The notes: generated by a model not told the origin, from the sequence alone. Positions 47,502 through 56,868 are shown, counted from the first letter of the stretch. The stretch is 64,000 nucleotides of DNA from JAJPKK01 sp963800215 (GCA_963800215.1 CAWCZY010000007.1:1054001-1118000), one strand, 5' to 3'. Made by a program: numbers and translations.

Positions 47502-48740
47502 ATGCAGAACCTGCAGATCAACGCCCAGCGTCTTTGGGACACGCTGATGGAGACTGCCCGCATCGGCGCGACCGCGAAGGGCGGCATCAAGCGCCTGACT
47601 CTCACCGACGACGACCGGCGCGTGCGCGACTGGTTCAAGGCCGCCGCCGAGGCCATCGGCTGCTCCGTGACGGTCGACGAGGTCGGCAACATGTTCGCGC
47701 GACGCGCCGGGCGGGTCGAAGGCCTGGCGCCGCTGTGCATGGGCAGCCACCTCGATACCCAGCCGACCGGCGGCAAGTTCGATGGCGTGCTCGGCGTCCT
47801 CGGCGCGCTGGAGGCGATACGCACCTTGCACGAGTCCGGCTATGAAACCAACGCGCCCATCGAGATCGCCAACTGGACCAACGAAGAAGGGTCGCGCTTC
47901 GCGCCCGCCATGCTGGCCTCCGGCGTGTTCGCCGGCGTATTCACGCCGGATTACGCCCATGAGCGAGAAGACCGCGACGGCAAAAAATTCGGCGACGAGC
48001 TCGATCGCATCGGCTATCGCGGCGCCGAGAAGGCCGGCGGCCACGAGCTCGGCGCCATGTTCGAGCTTCATATCGAGCAGGGGCCGATCCTGGAAGACGA
48101 GGGCAAGATGATCGGCGTCGTCACCGGCGTGCAGGGCATGCGCTGGTACGAGGTGACGGTGTTCGGCCAGGACGCCCATACCGGCGCGACGCCGATGCAT
48201 CTGCGCCGGAACGCTCTGCTCGGAGCGGCCCGGATCATCGGCGCGGTCGACGCCATCGCCCACGCATTCGCGCCCGACGCCGTCGCCACCGTCGGCCTGA
48301 TCGAGAACCGGCCCAACAGCCGCAACGTCATTCCGGGCGAAGTCTTCTTCACCATCGATTTGCGTCATCGCGACGAAGCGATTCTCGACAAGATGGAGGC
48401 GCGGATGCGGGCTGCCCTGCCCGCGATCCTCGATCCGTTGAAGCTGACCTACGACGAGAAGCGGATCTGGACGTCCGCGGCCGTTGAGTTCGCACCGGAG
48501 TTGATCCGGTGCGTCCGTCAGGCCGCCGCGAAGGCCGGCTTCGCGACGCGAGATATCGTGTCCGGCGCCGGCCACGATGCCGTCTACGTCGCGCGGGTCG
48601 CACCGACCACGATGATCTTCGTTCCCTGCCTCGGCGGCATCAGCCACAACGAGGCGGAATCCACCACCTTCGAGCAATGCGCCGCCGGAGCCCAGGTCCT
48701 GCTCGACGCGGTGCTGGAATATGATCGCGGTTTGGCGTGA
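47502..48740 (+). CDS. Zn-dependent N-carbamoyl-amino-acid hydrolase / beta-ureidopropionase-type amidohydrolase
   Basis: 412 residues, M20/M28-type. Removes the carbamoyl group left after ring opening by the preceding enzyme. Metal-binding motifs: GSHLDTQPTGGKFDGVLGVL, NWTNEEGSRFAP, FELHIEQGPILE; dimer/substrate part QDAHTGATPMHLRRNAL. The C-terminal AGHDAVYVARVAPTTMIFVP, then ISHNEAE, is typical of HyuC/AllC-like enzymes. Start ATG 47502. Whether the natural substrates are carbamoyl beta-alanine or D/L-carbamoyl amino acids is open. Confidence 0.9.
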   Translation: MQNLQINAQRLWDTLMETARIGATAKGGIKRLTLTDDDRRVRDWFKAAAEAIGCSVTVDEVGNMFARRAGRVEGLAPLCMGSHLDTQPTGGKFDGVLGVLGALEAIRTLHESGYETNAPIEIANWTNEEGSRFAPAMLASGVFAGVFTPDYAHEREDRDGKKFGDELDRIGYRGAEKAGGHELGAMFELHIEQGPILEDEGKMIGVVTGVQGMRWYEVTVFGQDAHTGATPMHLRRNALLGAARIIGAVDAIAHAFAPDAVATVGLIENRPNSRNVIPGEVFFTIDLRHRDEAILDKMEARMRAALPAILDPLKLTYDEKRIWTSAAVEFAPELIRCVRQAAAKAGFATRDIVSGAGHDAVYVARVAPTTMIFVPCLGGISHNEAESTTFEQCAAGAQVLLDAVLEYDRGLA

Positions 48741-48804
48741 AGCGTGGAACGGAAGCGCGCGCGAGCAACGTTCACGCCATGGCCGGACGTCACGGGCGCT
48801 ATTT

Positions 48805-49323
48805 ATGACTCGGATTTCGATCCCGACTGCTCGAAAGAGTAAGGCATTTGGGGCCTTTCGCAAGGCCTGGACCGCACCCACCACCTTGATCGGGCACGCT
48901 ACGGCTCTGGTATTGGGTTGTCGGAAACCGCAGCGCATCGGGGGCCAGGCGACAAGCGCGTGGCTCTATCGACTACCCACCGGACGTCTCAACGGTTGGA
49001 GAGCCGTTACCATTGGACACGTCATCATCGTGGGACCGGCGTTGCTCGCGGAGCACGGTCGATGGCTCCTGGCTCACGAACTCTCACATGCACGTCAGCA
49101 CGATTGGCTCGGTCCGACATATCTGCCGGTTCACGCAATGCTGCTTTTTATCAGCATGGTGATGTCTTCTTTTAATCCCCTCACCAAGTTCTCGCAGTGG
49201 CATGCTTACAATCCGCTGGAGCGCATCCTGATTTGCGTGCCGATTGACGTACTCGTTGTTCCGCCACCGCCAGAAAGTGCTCTAGCCGATGCGGTCTTGC
49301 GTGCATTTGGCCTGGAGGAATGA
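48805..49323 (+). CDS. Small protein with HExxH zinc motif
   Basis: 172 residues from ATG 48805. The centre reads WLLAHELSHARQHDWLGPTY, an HELSH zinc-peptidase motif with extra histidine in line, followed by a hydrophobic segment (YLPVHAMLLFISMVMSSFNP) and NPLERI. This recalls small relatives of M48/M56 peptidases or the DUF families of membrane-associated metalloproteins. No operon partner; function unknown. Confidence 0.65.
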   Translation: MTRISIPTARKSKAFGAFRKAWTAPTTLIGHATALVLGCRKPQRIGGQATSAWLYRLPTGRLNGWRAVTIGHVIIVGPALLAEHGRWLLAHELSHARQHDWLGPTYLPVHAMLLFISMVMSSFNPLTKFSQWHAYNPLERILICVPIDVLVVPPPPESALADAVLRAFGLEE

Positions 49324-49424
49324 CAACCCTGAGCGCCGTAGGTTGGCATTACGAGCGCTGCGCGGTTGTCGGGCTTGGCCCCGGCGCGCCGCCGGGAACG
49401 CGATTCACCGACACGATGGGCAAC

Positions 49425-49703
49425 TTACTTCCGCGCCAGGACGACCAGCTCAGCTAATTCCACCGCTTCTCTTTCGGCTATCTGAAGTCGCTCCACTAGC
49501 GCTCTGCACAATTCATTCCGCGCGATTTCCTCGGCACTTTCATTCGTCATGACCAATTGCTCATACAGCCCTTGTAGAATTCTGCGTGCCGTCTCGATAT
49601 CTACCTGCGCCTTTTCCAAAACGGCGACAGGATCGTTACTCAATTCCATCTCCGTCATCAATCCTGCCCCTCGCCGCAAGTCGTTCACTCGTTCGGACAA
49701 CAT
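49425..49703 (-). CDS. Hypothetical coiled-coil-like protein
   Basis: 92 residues from ATG 49703 (MLSERVNDLRRGAGLMTEME). Rich in Glu, Ala and Leu, it is probably helical throughout (VAVLEKAQVDIETARRILQG; LCRALVERLQIAEREAVELA). I do not recognise a family. Confidence 0.55.
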   Translation of the reverse strand: MLSERVNDLRRGAGLMTEMELSNDPVAVLEKAQVDIETARRILQGLYEQLVMTNESAEEIARNELCRALVERLQIAEREAVELAELVVLARK

Positions 49704-49825
49704 AGCAATGCTTTCAAGGGGCCTGCCAGGGGTGCATGACCAACTCCGCTGGTATCCGCTGCCCTTTGCCTTTTGCATGATAGATTGGGATGATGGCCGC
49801 GACAACACCAGAAGGCCGAGACACC

Positions 49826-50788
49826 ATGAACGCGCTCCGATTCTGTGCAGCCGCGCTTCTCCTTGCCGTCCTAACCGGCATTTCGGCAACAGGGGTCGCG
49901 CAGACCGGCCAAACATCAGTCGATCGGGAGGCTTGCATCAATTCAAGTACTGCAACTTCGCCCGAGGCGGCAATTACCGCGTGCACCCGCCTTCTCGACG
50001 CCCTGGCGCGCGGTGAAATCACCGGCCCGGAAGGCGCAGCCGCCTATGTCGCCCGCGGCAATCTCTATGCGGTTCAGGGCGACGCCAATGGTGCTATTGC
50101 AGACTATGATCGCGCGATCACGCTCGACCCGAACCGCGCGGTCGCTTTCTTCAACCGCGCCGGCGCGTTGGCCGCGAACGGCGAAACCGATCGCGCCATG
50201 GCGGATTATGACCGCGCCATCGAACTCGATCCCGCGGATGCGGACCCTCTTGTGGGCCGCGGCCGTCTCCATTACCAGAAGAAGGACTATGCTGCCGCCG
50301 TCGCGGACTATGACGCGGCGCTCCACCTCGTGCCGGGCGACGCTGAGGCATTGGCGGAGAGCGGCGATGCTCATGAGCGGGCCGGCCTCTACGATCGCGC
50401 TGCCGAGGATTACAGCCGCCTCATTGCCATCGATCCCGGCAACGCCAAGGCGTGGAACAACCGCTGCTGGGACCGCGCGCTGTTGGGCCGTCTTGAGGAG
50501 GCGCTTGCAGACTGCAACGAAGCCTTGCGGCTCACGCCCGATGATCCCGGCACCCTCGACAGCCGCGGCTTTGCCTATCTGAAGTTGGGGCGGTTCGAGC
50601 AGGCGATTGCTGATTACGATGCGGCGCTGGCCCGCAACCCGCGGGACCCCGGCTCGCTCTATGGTCGTGGTCTCGCCCGCCTGCGGGGTCAACGTAACCC
50701 TGAAGGCGGTCGGGTCGATCTCGCGGCGGCGAAGGTGCTCGACCCCGGTGTTGCCGCAGAGTTTGCGCGATATGGGTTCGACGAATGA
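49826..50788 (+). CDS. Exported tetratricopeptide-repeat protein
   Basis: 320 residues with a signal peptide (ALRFCAAALLLAVLTGISATGVAQ). From about residue 75 it is a run of TPR units of 34 residues with good consensus (YVARGNLYAVQGDANGAIAD; AFFNRAGALAANGETDRAMA; GYLKLGRF-type last unit). Acts as a periplasmic scaffold; partners not visible. Confidence 0.88.
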   Translation: MNALRFCAAALLLAVLTGISATGVAQTGQTSVDREACINSSTATSPEAAITACTRLLDALARGEITGPEGAAAYVARGNLYAVQGDANGAIADYDRAITLDPNRAVAFFNRAGALAANGETDRAMADYDRAIELDPADADPLVGRGRLHYQKKDYAAAVADYDAALHLVPGDAEALAESGDAHERAGLYDRAAEDYSRLIAIDPGNAKAWNNRCWDRALLGRLEEALADCNEALRLTPDDPGTLDSRGFAYLKLGRFEQAIADYDAALARNPRDPGSLYGRGLARLRGQRNPEGGRVDLAAAKVLDPGVAAEFARYGFDE

Positions 50789-50966
50789 CCTCCGGATTGG
50801 AACAGCTTCTCGCTCCGGCCAGCCTGATCCCGGCTCGGCCGCTCGTGCCGGCGCGCCGCCTGGTCTCAGCTATGCACTTGGTTGACCCCGAAGCGCCCCT
50901 CCCGGCTTGTCGCCTGGTCCCAGCCCTTCAACTCGTTCCTGCACTCCTGTCTGGCGAGCGGTGTTC

Positions 50967-51137
50967 ATGAGTGATGACTGCACCGCAGTAAGCGGACCTG
51001 TTCCAGGCCGGTCGGAGGGGGGCCTACATGGGCCAAAGAACGAACCCGCTCCCGCTGAGAAGGCGGCAAGGACGCTGGCTATATGTCTTGAGGGGGCGGT
51101 AACCAAGCTGATTGAGCGCGGCGGGGCTCCGTCTTGA
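50967..51137 (+). CDS. Possible small protein, low support
   Basis: 56 residues from ATG 50967 (MSDDCTAVSGPVPGRSEGGL). The C-terminal half (EKAARTLAICLEGAVTKLIE) could be a helix. No ribosome site stands out and I know no family. It lies in an otherwise gene-poor stretch. Confidence 0.25.
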   Translation: MSDDCTAVSGPVPGRSEGGLHGPKNEPAPAEKAARTLAICLEGAVTKLIERGGAPS

Positions 51138-51389
51138 GAGGGGTCAAGCGCTCCAACCTCAAGGCCCCCAATGAGCGAGAAGCCCATCAGCCCGTTGCCT
51201 CGTCGCATGACGCCCCCCGCATAGAAGAAAGCGCGTGCGAGGGGACGGCATTCGCCGGCCCTCACCCGGGACCTCGCCCGCTGGTGCACAACTCATGGCG
51301 CAAACCTTCCACGCAATGACTTTCATCCGTCAGCGCAGCGAAATCGCGAAAACCCGGCATCGAGGCAAAGAAGTTGGACATGTTCCGGA
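51138..51389. other. Gene-poor stretch before the attachment site
   Basis: Together with 50789-50966 this makes about 800 bases between the TPR gene and the tRNA fragment with no firm gene. Frames here look like decayed DNA. Confidence 0.4.
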
Positions 51390-51545
51390 TCAGTCCTTGG
51401 ATATTGCGCCGACGGCAAAGAAATAGGCTTGCGCGAAAGATGGATCGCGCTGGCGCCAGCGATAGACGGTGACACGATTGATGCCGAGCACCGTCCTGAC
51501 CTGGACAGCGTGTGACCCTGGCTGAGCAAATCGAAAACCAGCCAT
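51390..51545 (-). pseudogene. Fragment of a phage-type helix-turn-helix protein
   Basis: The minus-strand frame contains VRTVLGINRVTVYRWRQRDP then SFAQAYFFAVG, a helix-turn-helix much like the N-terminus of phage terminase small subunits. A matching upstream piece (KWLVFDL-like) appears in another frame. It looks like a decayed phage gene beside the attachment site. Confidence 0.45.
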
Positions 51546-51597
51546 TTGCGCCGCCCCGGTCGTCAGGCGTTCGGGCCGCGGCGGTTGATAAGTCATT

Positions 51598-51645
51598 GGT
51601 GCCGCAAGAGGGATTCGAACCCCCGACCCCATCATTACGAATGAA
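51598..51645 (-). other. 3' fragment of tRNA-Thr(CGT): attachment site at the left edge of a genomic island
   Basis: Read on the minus strand, this stretch contains TCATTCGTAATGATG (anticodon arm, anticodon CGT), then a T-arm with GGTTCGAATCC and an acceptor 3' strand ending GCGGCACCA. The 5' half of the tRNA is missing; the sequence to the right does not complete it. This is the usual footprint of tyrosine recombinases that cross over at the anticodon loop. The integrase gene 200-250 bases to the right supports that. The intact tRNA should lie at the far right end of the island, beyond 64000. Confidence 0.75.
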
Positions 51646-51843
51646 GCGGGGTTCCATTAGCATGAAAAGCCTTCGTTGAGCATGGTTCGAGAGGGGAGGC
51701 GCATCCGGTCCTCAAGCTATTGATTATATGTGCAAACCTTAACCACACTCAGCGATATCTGACTTCCACCCCGTCATTCCGATCCGGCTGCGGCTATATT
51801 CCGGTGGCAAGATGGTGGCAAGATCTTTATGCTGGAGGGCACC

Positions 51844-53112
51844 ATGACCGGCAAGCTCAACGATACCTTCTGCGGTAGGCAGCCGCACACCACGAAAGGA
51901 TTTCGACGCATCCCGGACGGAGCGATCCCCGGGTTCGCATTGCGCGTTGGGGTAAGGTCCAAGGTATTCGAATGGCGCTATTCCGATAAGCCTTACATTG
52001 ACTCCAAAACCAGGAAACGCCGCCGCGATCAGCACACGATCGACTTGGGCCTATGGCCGCATGTCTCAGCCGAGGAAGCGCGCACAAGGGCGCTCGATAA
52101 ACAAACACGCCATCGGAAGGGCGAGCCATTGGAGGGGCCACGCCGCGGCGCCGCGACGCTGGCAACCGCATGGGGAAGCTACAAGGATTCCCCGCGCAAG
52201 AATGGCAAGCCCCGCGCCAAGAACACACTGGAAGCTTACGCCGCGGCGTTCAAACGTTTCAGGGCCGACACGGCCAACAGGCCGCTTCGCGATCTTGCAA
52301 ACGATCCGACGATCGTCACCAAAGAGGACGCGCGTATCCGTAAGGACAATGGCGCTGCAGCGGCAACACAGGCCGCCCGGTTCGGTCGCGCCGTCTACGG
52401 CTGGGCCAGGAAAGCGCTCGACAAGAAGTTGCCCGCTGGTCATCCATGGGAGACGATTGCCACAACCGACCCCCCAAGACCACAACGGGCGTTGTCTGCC
52501 GCAGAGCTTGCCGAGTGGTGGCGCGAGGCGCGCGCGCTCCCAAATCCAATTCACCGCTACGCCCACGCGCTGCAACTCTTCACTGGCTTACGCGTGAGCG
52601 ATCTCATTCAGATCGAGTGGTCACAAATCGATTGGGAGCATCGATCGCTGCGGCTCACCGCATCGACCAAGGGCGGCCACGCCTTTTATTTGCCGCTGTC
52701 GCGGCAGGCGACGGCGTGCCTGTATCTGTCGCGCGCGGTCGGTGGCGGGTTGCACGCCGACCAAGCGCGCCGATGGGCTTTTCCGAAACCAGTCGCATCC
52801 GGTCATCTCGACCGTCACGAACTGGGGAAGGCTACCTTGACTCACAAATCACACGATCTGCGGCGCACGTTCGGCCAGCTTGGTGAGGATGCGTTGCATT
52901 ATCCACCGCAGGAAGGCCGGCAAGTGTTGGCGCGCTTCTATAACCACGGTGCGGGCGGCATCACGGACCGCTATCTGGCGCGGACGCGGACCGGCGCTGC
53001 GGCGATTGAGGACATGCAAGCGATCGGCGACTATATCCGCGCGAATCTCCGCGGCGTGCACACGCTGTCAAGCGATCGCCGATTGCTATCAGGCGCTGGG
53101 CATGCTATGTAA
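51844..53112 (+). CDS. Tyrosine-type integrase
   Basis: 422 residues. Integrates and excises the element at the tRNA-Thr site. N-terminal arm-binding domain (residues 1-100, DUF4102-like), core-binding SAM-like domain, then the catalytic domain with Arg (FTGLRVSDLIQIEW), the HxLRR box (SHDLRRTFGQL), and the nucleophile Tyr region (GGITDRYLARTRTG). Start ATG 51844; TTG/ATG at 51829 would add five residues. It reads away from the attachment site. Confidence 0.9.
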   Translation: MTGKLNDTFCGRQPHTTKGFRRIPDGAIPGFALRVGVRSKVFEWRYSDKPYIDSKTRKRRRDQHTIDLGLWPHVSAEEARTRALDKQTRHRKGEPLEGPRRGAATLATAWGSYKDSPRKNGKPRAKNTLEAYAAAFKRFRADTANRPLRDLANDPTIVTKEDARIRKDNGAAAATQAARFGRAVYGWARKALDKKLPAGHPWETIATTDPPRPQRALSAAELAEWWREARALPNPIHRYAHALQLFTGLRVSDLIQIEWSQIDWEHRSLRLTASTKGGHAFYLPLSRQATACLYLSRAVGGGLHADQARRWAFPKPVASGHLDRHELGKATLTHKSHDLRRTFGQLGEDALHYPPQEGRQVLARFYNHGAGGITDRYLARTRTGAAAIEDMQAIGDYIRANLRGVHTLSSDRRLLSGAGHAM

Positions 53113-53327
53113 ACCTTGTTACTCCGTTGCTTGACTCGCTTTCTCGGGCCAGAAAACAGCAGCGGTGGGGTGCGGTGCACCCCTATCACCATAGAAGCCC
53201 GTTGGCACCATGATGCAAATTCTCGCTTTGTCGAGGTGTGCGGCCAACTCAGGGTGAAAATGCGCAACGCCAGCCCGTGAGGGCTGAAACGAGCGGTGAT
53301 GGCAACCCCAAGGCTAAGGGCGCCATC

Positions 53328-53633
53328 ATGTCTGCATATCAAGACGTCTCACAATTGCAATCTATCGTCCGCGGCACCGTCGAAGAGACGTTGCGCGAAA
53401 TCGCCAAGAGCGGGTTCGCGCTGCGTCCGCCGTCGCCATGGATGAACCTTGAACAGGCTTCCCACTATCTCGGGTGGGCGGTCGGCACCTGGTATCAGCG
53501 GCGATCTCGCGGCGAACCACTTCCCCGCACCTACGGCACCGGAAAATCAGAGCGCTGTCACGTTGAGGACGCCGACGCATTCATTCGTGGGGGTGCCAAC
53601 GCAAAGCGGCCAACCGGCGAGCCCGTGCCATGA
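53328..53633 (+). CDS. Excisionase/AlpA-like DNA-binding protein
   Basis: 101 residues from ATG 53328. A helix-turn-helix of the MerR-like excisionase type is suggested by WMNLEQASHYLGWAVGTWYQ followed by RTYGTGKSERCHVEDADAFI. Such genes next to integrases control excision direction. The start is preceded by AAGGGC. Confidence 0.7.
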   Translation: MSAYQDVSQLQSIVRGTVEETLREIAKSGFALRPPSPWMNLEQASHYLGWAVGTWYQRRSRGEPLPRTYGTGKSERCHVEDADAFIRGGANAKRPTGEPVP

Positions 53634-53787
53634 ACCCCACCGCAAACTCGCGTCCCCAATACACGCAAGCCGGGCACCGGTTCCAGCGAGCTCCTGCTGT
53701 GGATTACGGCGCCGGTTAACTACTTCGTTCGCACGGGATCGGCGCGTCCAAGCCTGAGGCGATCGTTCGCGAACGGGAGGAAGTAAA

Positions 53788-54915
53788 ATGACAACATCCG
53801 ATCAAAACAGATTCGCGTCTATGGTGCGGATGCTCCAGACAGCCTATCCCAATACCTGGGAAAGGCATCTCCATAACCTTGGCGTGACCGCCTCAGCCAA
53901 CCCTCCGCCGGCCGACCTCGATCGAATTATGGAACGCGTGTTCTGGATGGTTCCCCAAGCCGGGATCAAAAATCCTGCTGCCTGGATCGCAACTGACACG
54001 GCTCGCGCGGAGCGGGCTTCAGCATCGGTCGAGCCTGAGGCTCCGCGGAAGGTCGCCCTCGACGTCGCGGTCCGCCAAATCCCCGTCGAGCTCAAGCCGG
54101 CCAAGCTCGGAACGAACTTGGCGAAGGCCTCCGGTGCATCGCCACTGGCATCGGAGACGGGGATCAAAGACCCTGCTGCCAAGATCGCAACTGACACGGC
54201 TCCTGTGCGGGCTGCCTCAGCATCGGTTGAGCCTGAGGCTCCGCGCAAGGTCCCGGCGCCCCCCGCCGCGGTCCGCCAAAACCCTGTTCTCGAGCCGGTC
54301 AAGCTCCGAGTGGCCCCGGGGAAGACCTCAGGTGCATCGCTACTGGAATTGGAGAGGGGGATCAAAGTCCCTGCTAACCGGATCGCAACTGACATGGCTC
54401 GGGTGACGGCTCCTTCAGCGGCGTTGGAGCCCAAGGCTCGGCCGAAGGTCGCGCGCCCCGTCGCAGTCCGCCAAAACCCGGTCGAACCCAAGCCGGTCAA
54501 GCTCAGAACTGACCGGGCGAAGATGTTCGACTTATCGCTATTGGAATTGGAGACCGCCAGCGAGATCGCCGCCCAAGAATTGAACTGGGCGAAGCTGAAG
54601 ATCGAGGACGGGGAGCGGCGCGAGGCTGCCGATTACATATACAACGCCCACGATCTATACTACGCAACCCAACAAGAAATTGCCGCAGCCGTCGGCAAGT
54701 CTCAGGGGTGGGTCAGCTGCATGATTCGGTGGCGTCGGGAGCGGTTCAAGGACGACACTCCATTCGGCCCGGCATCGAAGGACGCCCGTATGACAGCGCG
54801 TATGGGGCGACTTATAGGGCAAAGGATGCCGAGAGGACTGGTGCGGCGTTGGATGCGGCATAACCATCCCACTCGACCTATTTCGATCACGCTCGATCAC
54901 GCTCCTTCCTATTGA
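53788..54915 (+). CDS. Protein with three 66-residue repeats and a helix-turn-helix domain
   Basis: 375 residues, preceded by GGGAGG. After a 58-residue head (starting MTTSDQNRFASMVRML) come three imperfect repeats at 59-124, 125-190 and 191-257. Each starts GIKxPA..IATD and contains EPxAxxKV and VRQxPV. Residues 260-330 form a helical domain with a helix-turn-helix (TQQEIAAAVGKSQGWVSCMI), like partition or phage replication regulators. I know no protein with this layout. Position between integrases suggests element maintenance. Confidence 0.6.
   Translation: MTTSDQNRFASMVRMLQTAYPNTWERHLHNLGVTASANPPPADLDRIMERVFWMVPQAGIKNPAAWIATDTARAERASASVEPEAPRKVALDVAVRQIPVELKPAKLGTNLAKASGASPLASETGIKDPAAKIATDTAPVRAASASVEPEAPRKVPAPPAAVRQNPVLEPVKLRVAPGKTSGASLLELERGIKVPANRIATDMARVTAPSAALEPKARPKVARPVAVRQNPVEPKPVKLRTDRAKMFDLSLLELETASEIAAQELNWAKLKIEDGERREAADYIYNAHDLYYATQQEIAAAVGKSQGWVSCMIRWRRERFKDDTPFGPASKDARMTARMGRLIGQRMPRGLVRRWMRHNHPTRPISITLDHAPSY
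53962..54558. repeat. Three tandem ~198-bp repeats
   Basis: The DNA coding for the three 66-residue units. Long stretches are nearly identical between copies, for example the two runs coding SASVEPEAPRKV at about 54018 and 54217. The array therefore arose by recent internal duplication. Confidence 0.7.
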
Positions 54916-55063
54916 ATCACTTGAATTTTTTGGCTTGTCTCAGGACCGGACACTGTGGCATATTGGGGTCGGTTTTGAGGGGGATCAGTCGCCCTTTTGA
55001 CCCCAGTCGCCGACCCCTACTACCCGTCTGGCGACCCCACTTGAGAGCCGATCGGAGAGCCCA

Positions 55064-56362
55064 GTGCCAAGCCTTACCGATGGAGAGATACGCCGCGCTC
55101 TGAAACAGGCGGAGCAAACCGGCAAGCAGCTAAGCCTGATCGATGGCGAGGGGCACGGCACCGGCCGTCTGGTCCTGGTCATGAAGCCGATGCCCACTCG
55201 CGTCACGGCGGACTGGATGGCGCAGCAGTGGCGAGATCAGAAGCGCCTCAAAAAGAAGCTCGGCTCGTATCCGTCGATGTCGCTCAGCAAGGCGCGCGAA
55301 GTTTTCAGCCGCGATTTTGCCGATATGATTCAGAAGGGTCGGAGCATCAAGATCGCCGGCGACACACGCCCCGGCACCGTGGCCGATCTCTTCGAGGCCT
55401 ACGTCGCTCACCTAAAGGTGTCGGGTAAGTCATCCTGGAAGGAAGCGGAGAAAGGCTTCAACAAGATCGCCGATACGCTCGGGCGCAATAGGCCCGCTCG
55501 GGACATTGAGCCCGACGAAATCACGGATCTAATTCGGCCAATCTATGACCGCGGCAAGCGCTCGATGGCGGATCACGTCCGCAGCTACATCCGATCCGCG
55601 TATAGCTGGGGCCTCAAATCGGAGCACGACTATCGTAGCGCGTCGCAACGACGCTTCCGCCTCGCCTACAATCCCGCAGCCGGCATCCCCACGGAACCCA
55701 AGAAAGTCGGCACCCGCTGGCTTGATGAAGAAGAGTTCCTGCGCCTGTTTCGCTGGCTAGAATGTCCGGACACGCCGGTTCACCCGCCCTTCACGCGGGC
55801 CGTCCGCATTCTCATGCTCACGGGGCAGCGCGTCGAGGAGATCGCCCGCCTGCATGTCGATCAGTGGGACGCGAAGGAGCGGATCATCGACTGGTCGAAG
55901 ACCAAGAACGGCAAGCCGCACGCCATTCCCGTCCCAGAAGTTGCAGCGGAGCTGATCGAGTCCATCAAGCCCGACGCGCACGGCTGGTTTTTCCCCTCCG
56001 CGACCGACCCGACCAAACCCGTCAGCCACGGCACGCTTTACTCGTTCATGTGGCGTCAGCGCGAGCGCGAGGTGATCCCGGTCGTGACCAACCGCGATCT
56101 GCGCAGGACCTGGAAAACGCTTGCTGGACAGGCCGGTCTGTCGAAGGAAATTCGCGACCGGCTGCAAAACCACACGCTTCAGGACGTCAGCTCGAAGAGC
56201 TACGATCGCTGGAACTACATGCCGGAGAAACGGGCCGCAATGAAGAAGTGGAATGCTTTCGTCCAGGCTATGCTGAACAAGAAGCGTCCCAAGGCGGCCA
56301 AAGCAAAGCACGCGCCGATCACCCATGGCGCCGCTGAAGAAGCGGCTCAGCAAGCGACCTGA
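55064..56362 (+). CDS. Second tyrosine-type integrase (P4-like)
   Basis: 432 residues from GTG 55064. Arm-binding start (GHGTGRLVLVMKPMPTRVTA), a core domain, and a catalytic domain with R in MLTGQRVEEIARLH, LRR in NRDLRRTWKTLAG (Asn instead of His in the HxxR box) and Tyr in SSKSYDRWNYMPEK. Closely followed by the truncated DUF1016 gene. No second attachment site was found next to it, so it could belong to an older element nested in the island. Confidence 0.88.
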   Translation: MPSLTDGEIRRALKQAEQTGKQLSLIDGEGHGTGRLVLVMKPMPTRVTADWMAQQWRDQKRLKKKLGSYPSMSLSKAREVFSRDFADMIQKGRSIKIAGDTRPGTVADLFEAYVAHLKVSGKSSWKEAEKGFNKIADTLGRNRPARDIEPDEITDLIRPIYDRGKRSMADHVRSYIRSAYSWGLKSEHDYRSASQRRFRLAYNPAAGIPTEPKKVGTRWLDEEEFLRLFRWLECPDTPVHPPFTRAVRILMLTGQRVEEIARLHVDQWDAKERIIDWSKTKNGKPHAIPVPEVAAELIESIKPDAHGWFFPSATDPTKPVSHGTLYSFMWRQREREVIPVVTNRDLRRTWKTLAGQAGLSKEIRDRLQNHTLQDVSSKSYDRWNYMPEKRAAMKKWNAFVQAMLNKKRPKAAKAKHAPITHGAAEEAAQQAT

Positions 56363-56364
56363 TA

Positions 56365-56866
56365 GTGACCAGCAGACGTTCCCGACAAGCGCCCGCGAAG
56401 AAAGGCGATCCCCGTCTGCCGAAGACGGTGGCCGACGCTCCCTCTCCGGACGCGCAGGGTTACGTCACGCTGGTCGCCGAGCTCAAGCAGCGCATCACCG
56501 ACGCTCGGCTTCGCGCGGCCCTTTCGGTCAACCGTGAGCTCGTGCTTCTCTACTGGGGGATCGGCAGAGACATTCTTTCCCGTCAGGAAAGCGAGGGCTG
56601 GGGCGCCAAGGTCATCGACCGGCTTGCGGTCGACCTCGGGCGCGCCTTCCCAGAGATGACCGGGCTGTCCGCCCGAAACCTCAAATATATGCGTGCGTTC
56701 GCAGAGGCGTGGCCCGACCTCGAATTTGTGCAACAGGTTGTTGCACTATTGCCCTGGGGCCATAACGTCCGCCTGCTTGACGCAGTAAAGGCGGCGCCGG
56801 AGCGGACCTGGTACGCGCGTCAAGCCATCGAAAACGGTTGGAGCCGCAACGTCCTCGTTCATCAGG
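56365..56866 (+). pseudogene. DUF1016 (YhcG-like) nuclease gene, N-terminal domain only
   Basis: From GTG 56365, two bases after the integrase stop. Residues 30-167 match the DUF1016 N-terminal domain: LVAELKQRITDARLRAALSV, LLYWGIGRDILSRQESEGWG, MTGLSARNLKYMRAFAEAWP and NGWSRNVLVHQ. Full proteins continue with a PD-(D/E)XK nuclease domain. Here the similarity stops exactly at about 56866, and the frame runs on to 57201 through the antisense of luxI and luxR. So the nuclease half is lost and the C-terminal 110 residues are accidental. Confidence 0.8.
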
Positions 56867-56868
56867 CA

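Noticed and set aside
51262..51663. A 133-codon minus frame containing RNDGVGGSNPSCG
   Set aside because: That peptide is the classic artefact of translating a tRNA T-arm and acceptor; the region is the tRNA-Thr fragment, not a gene.
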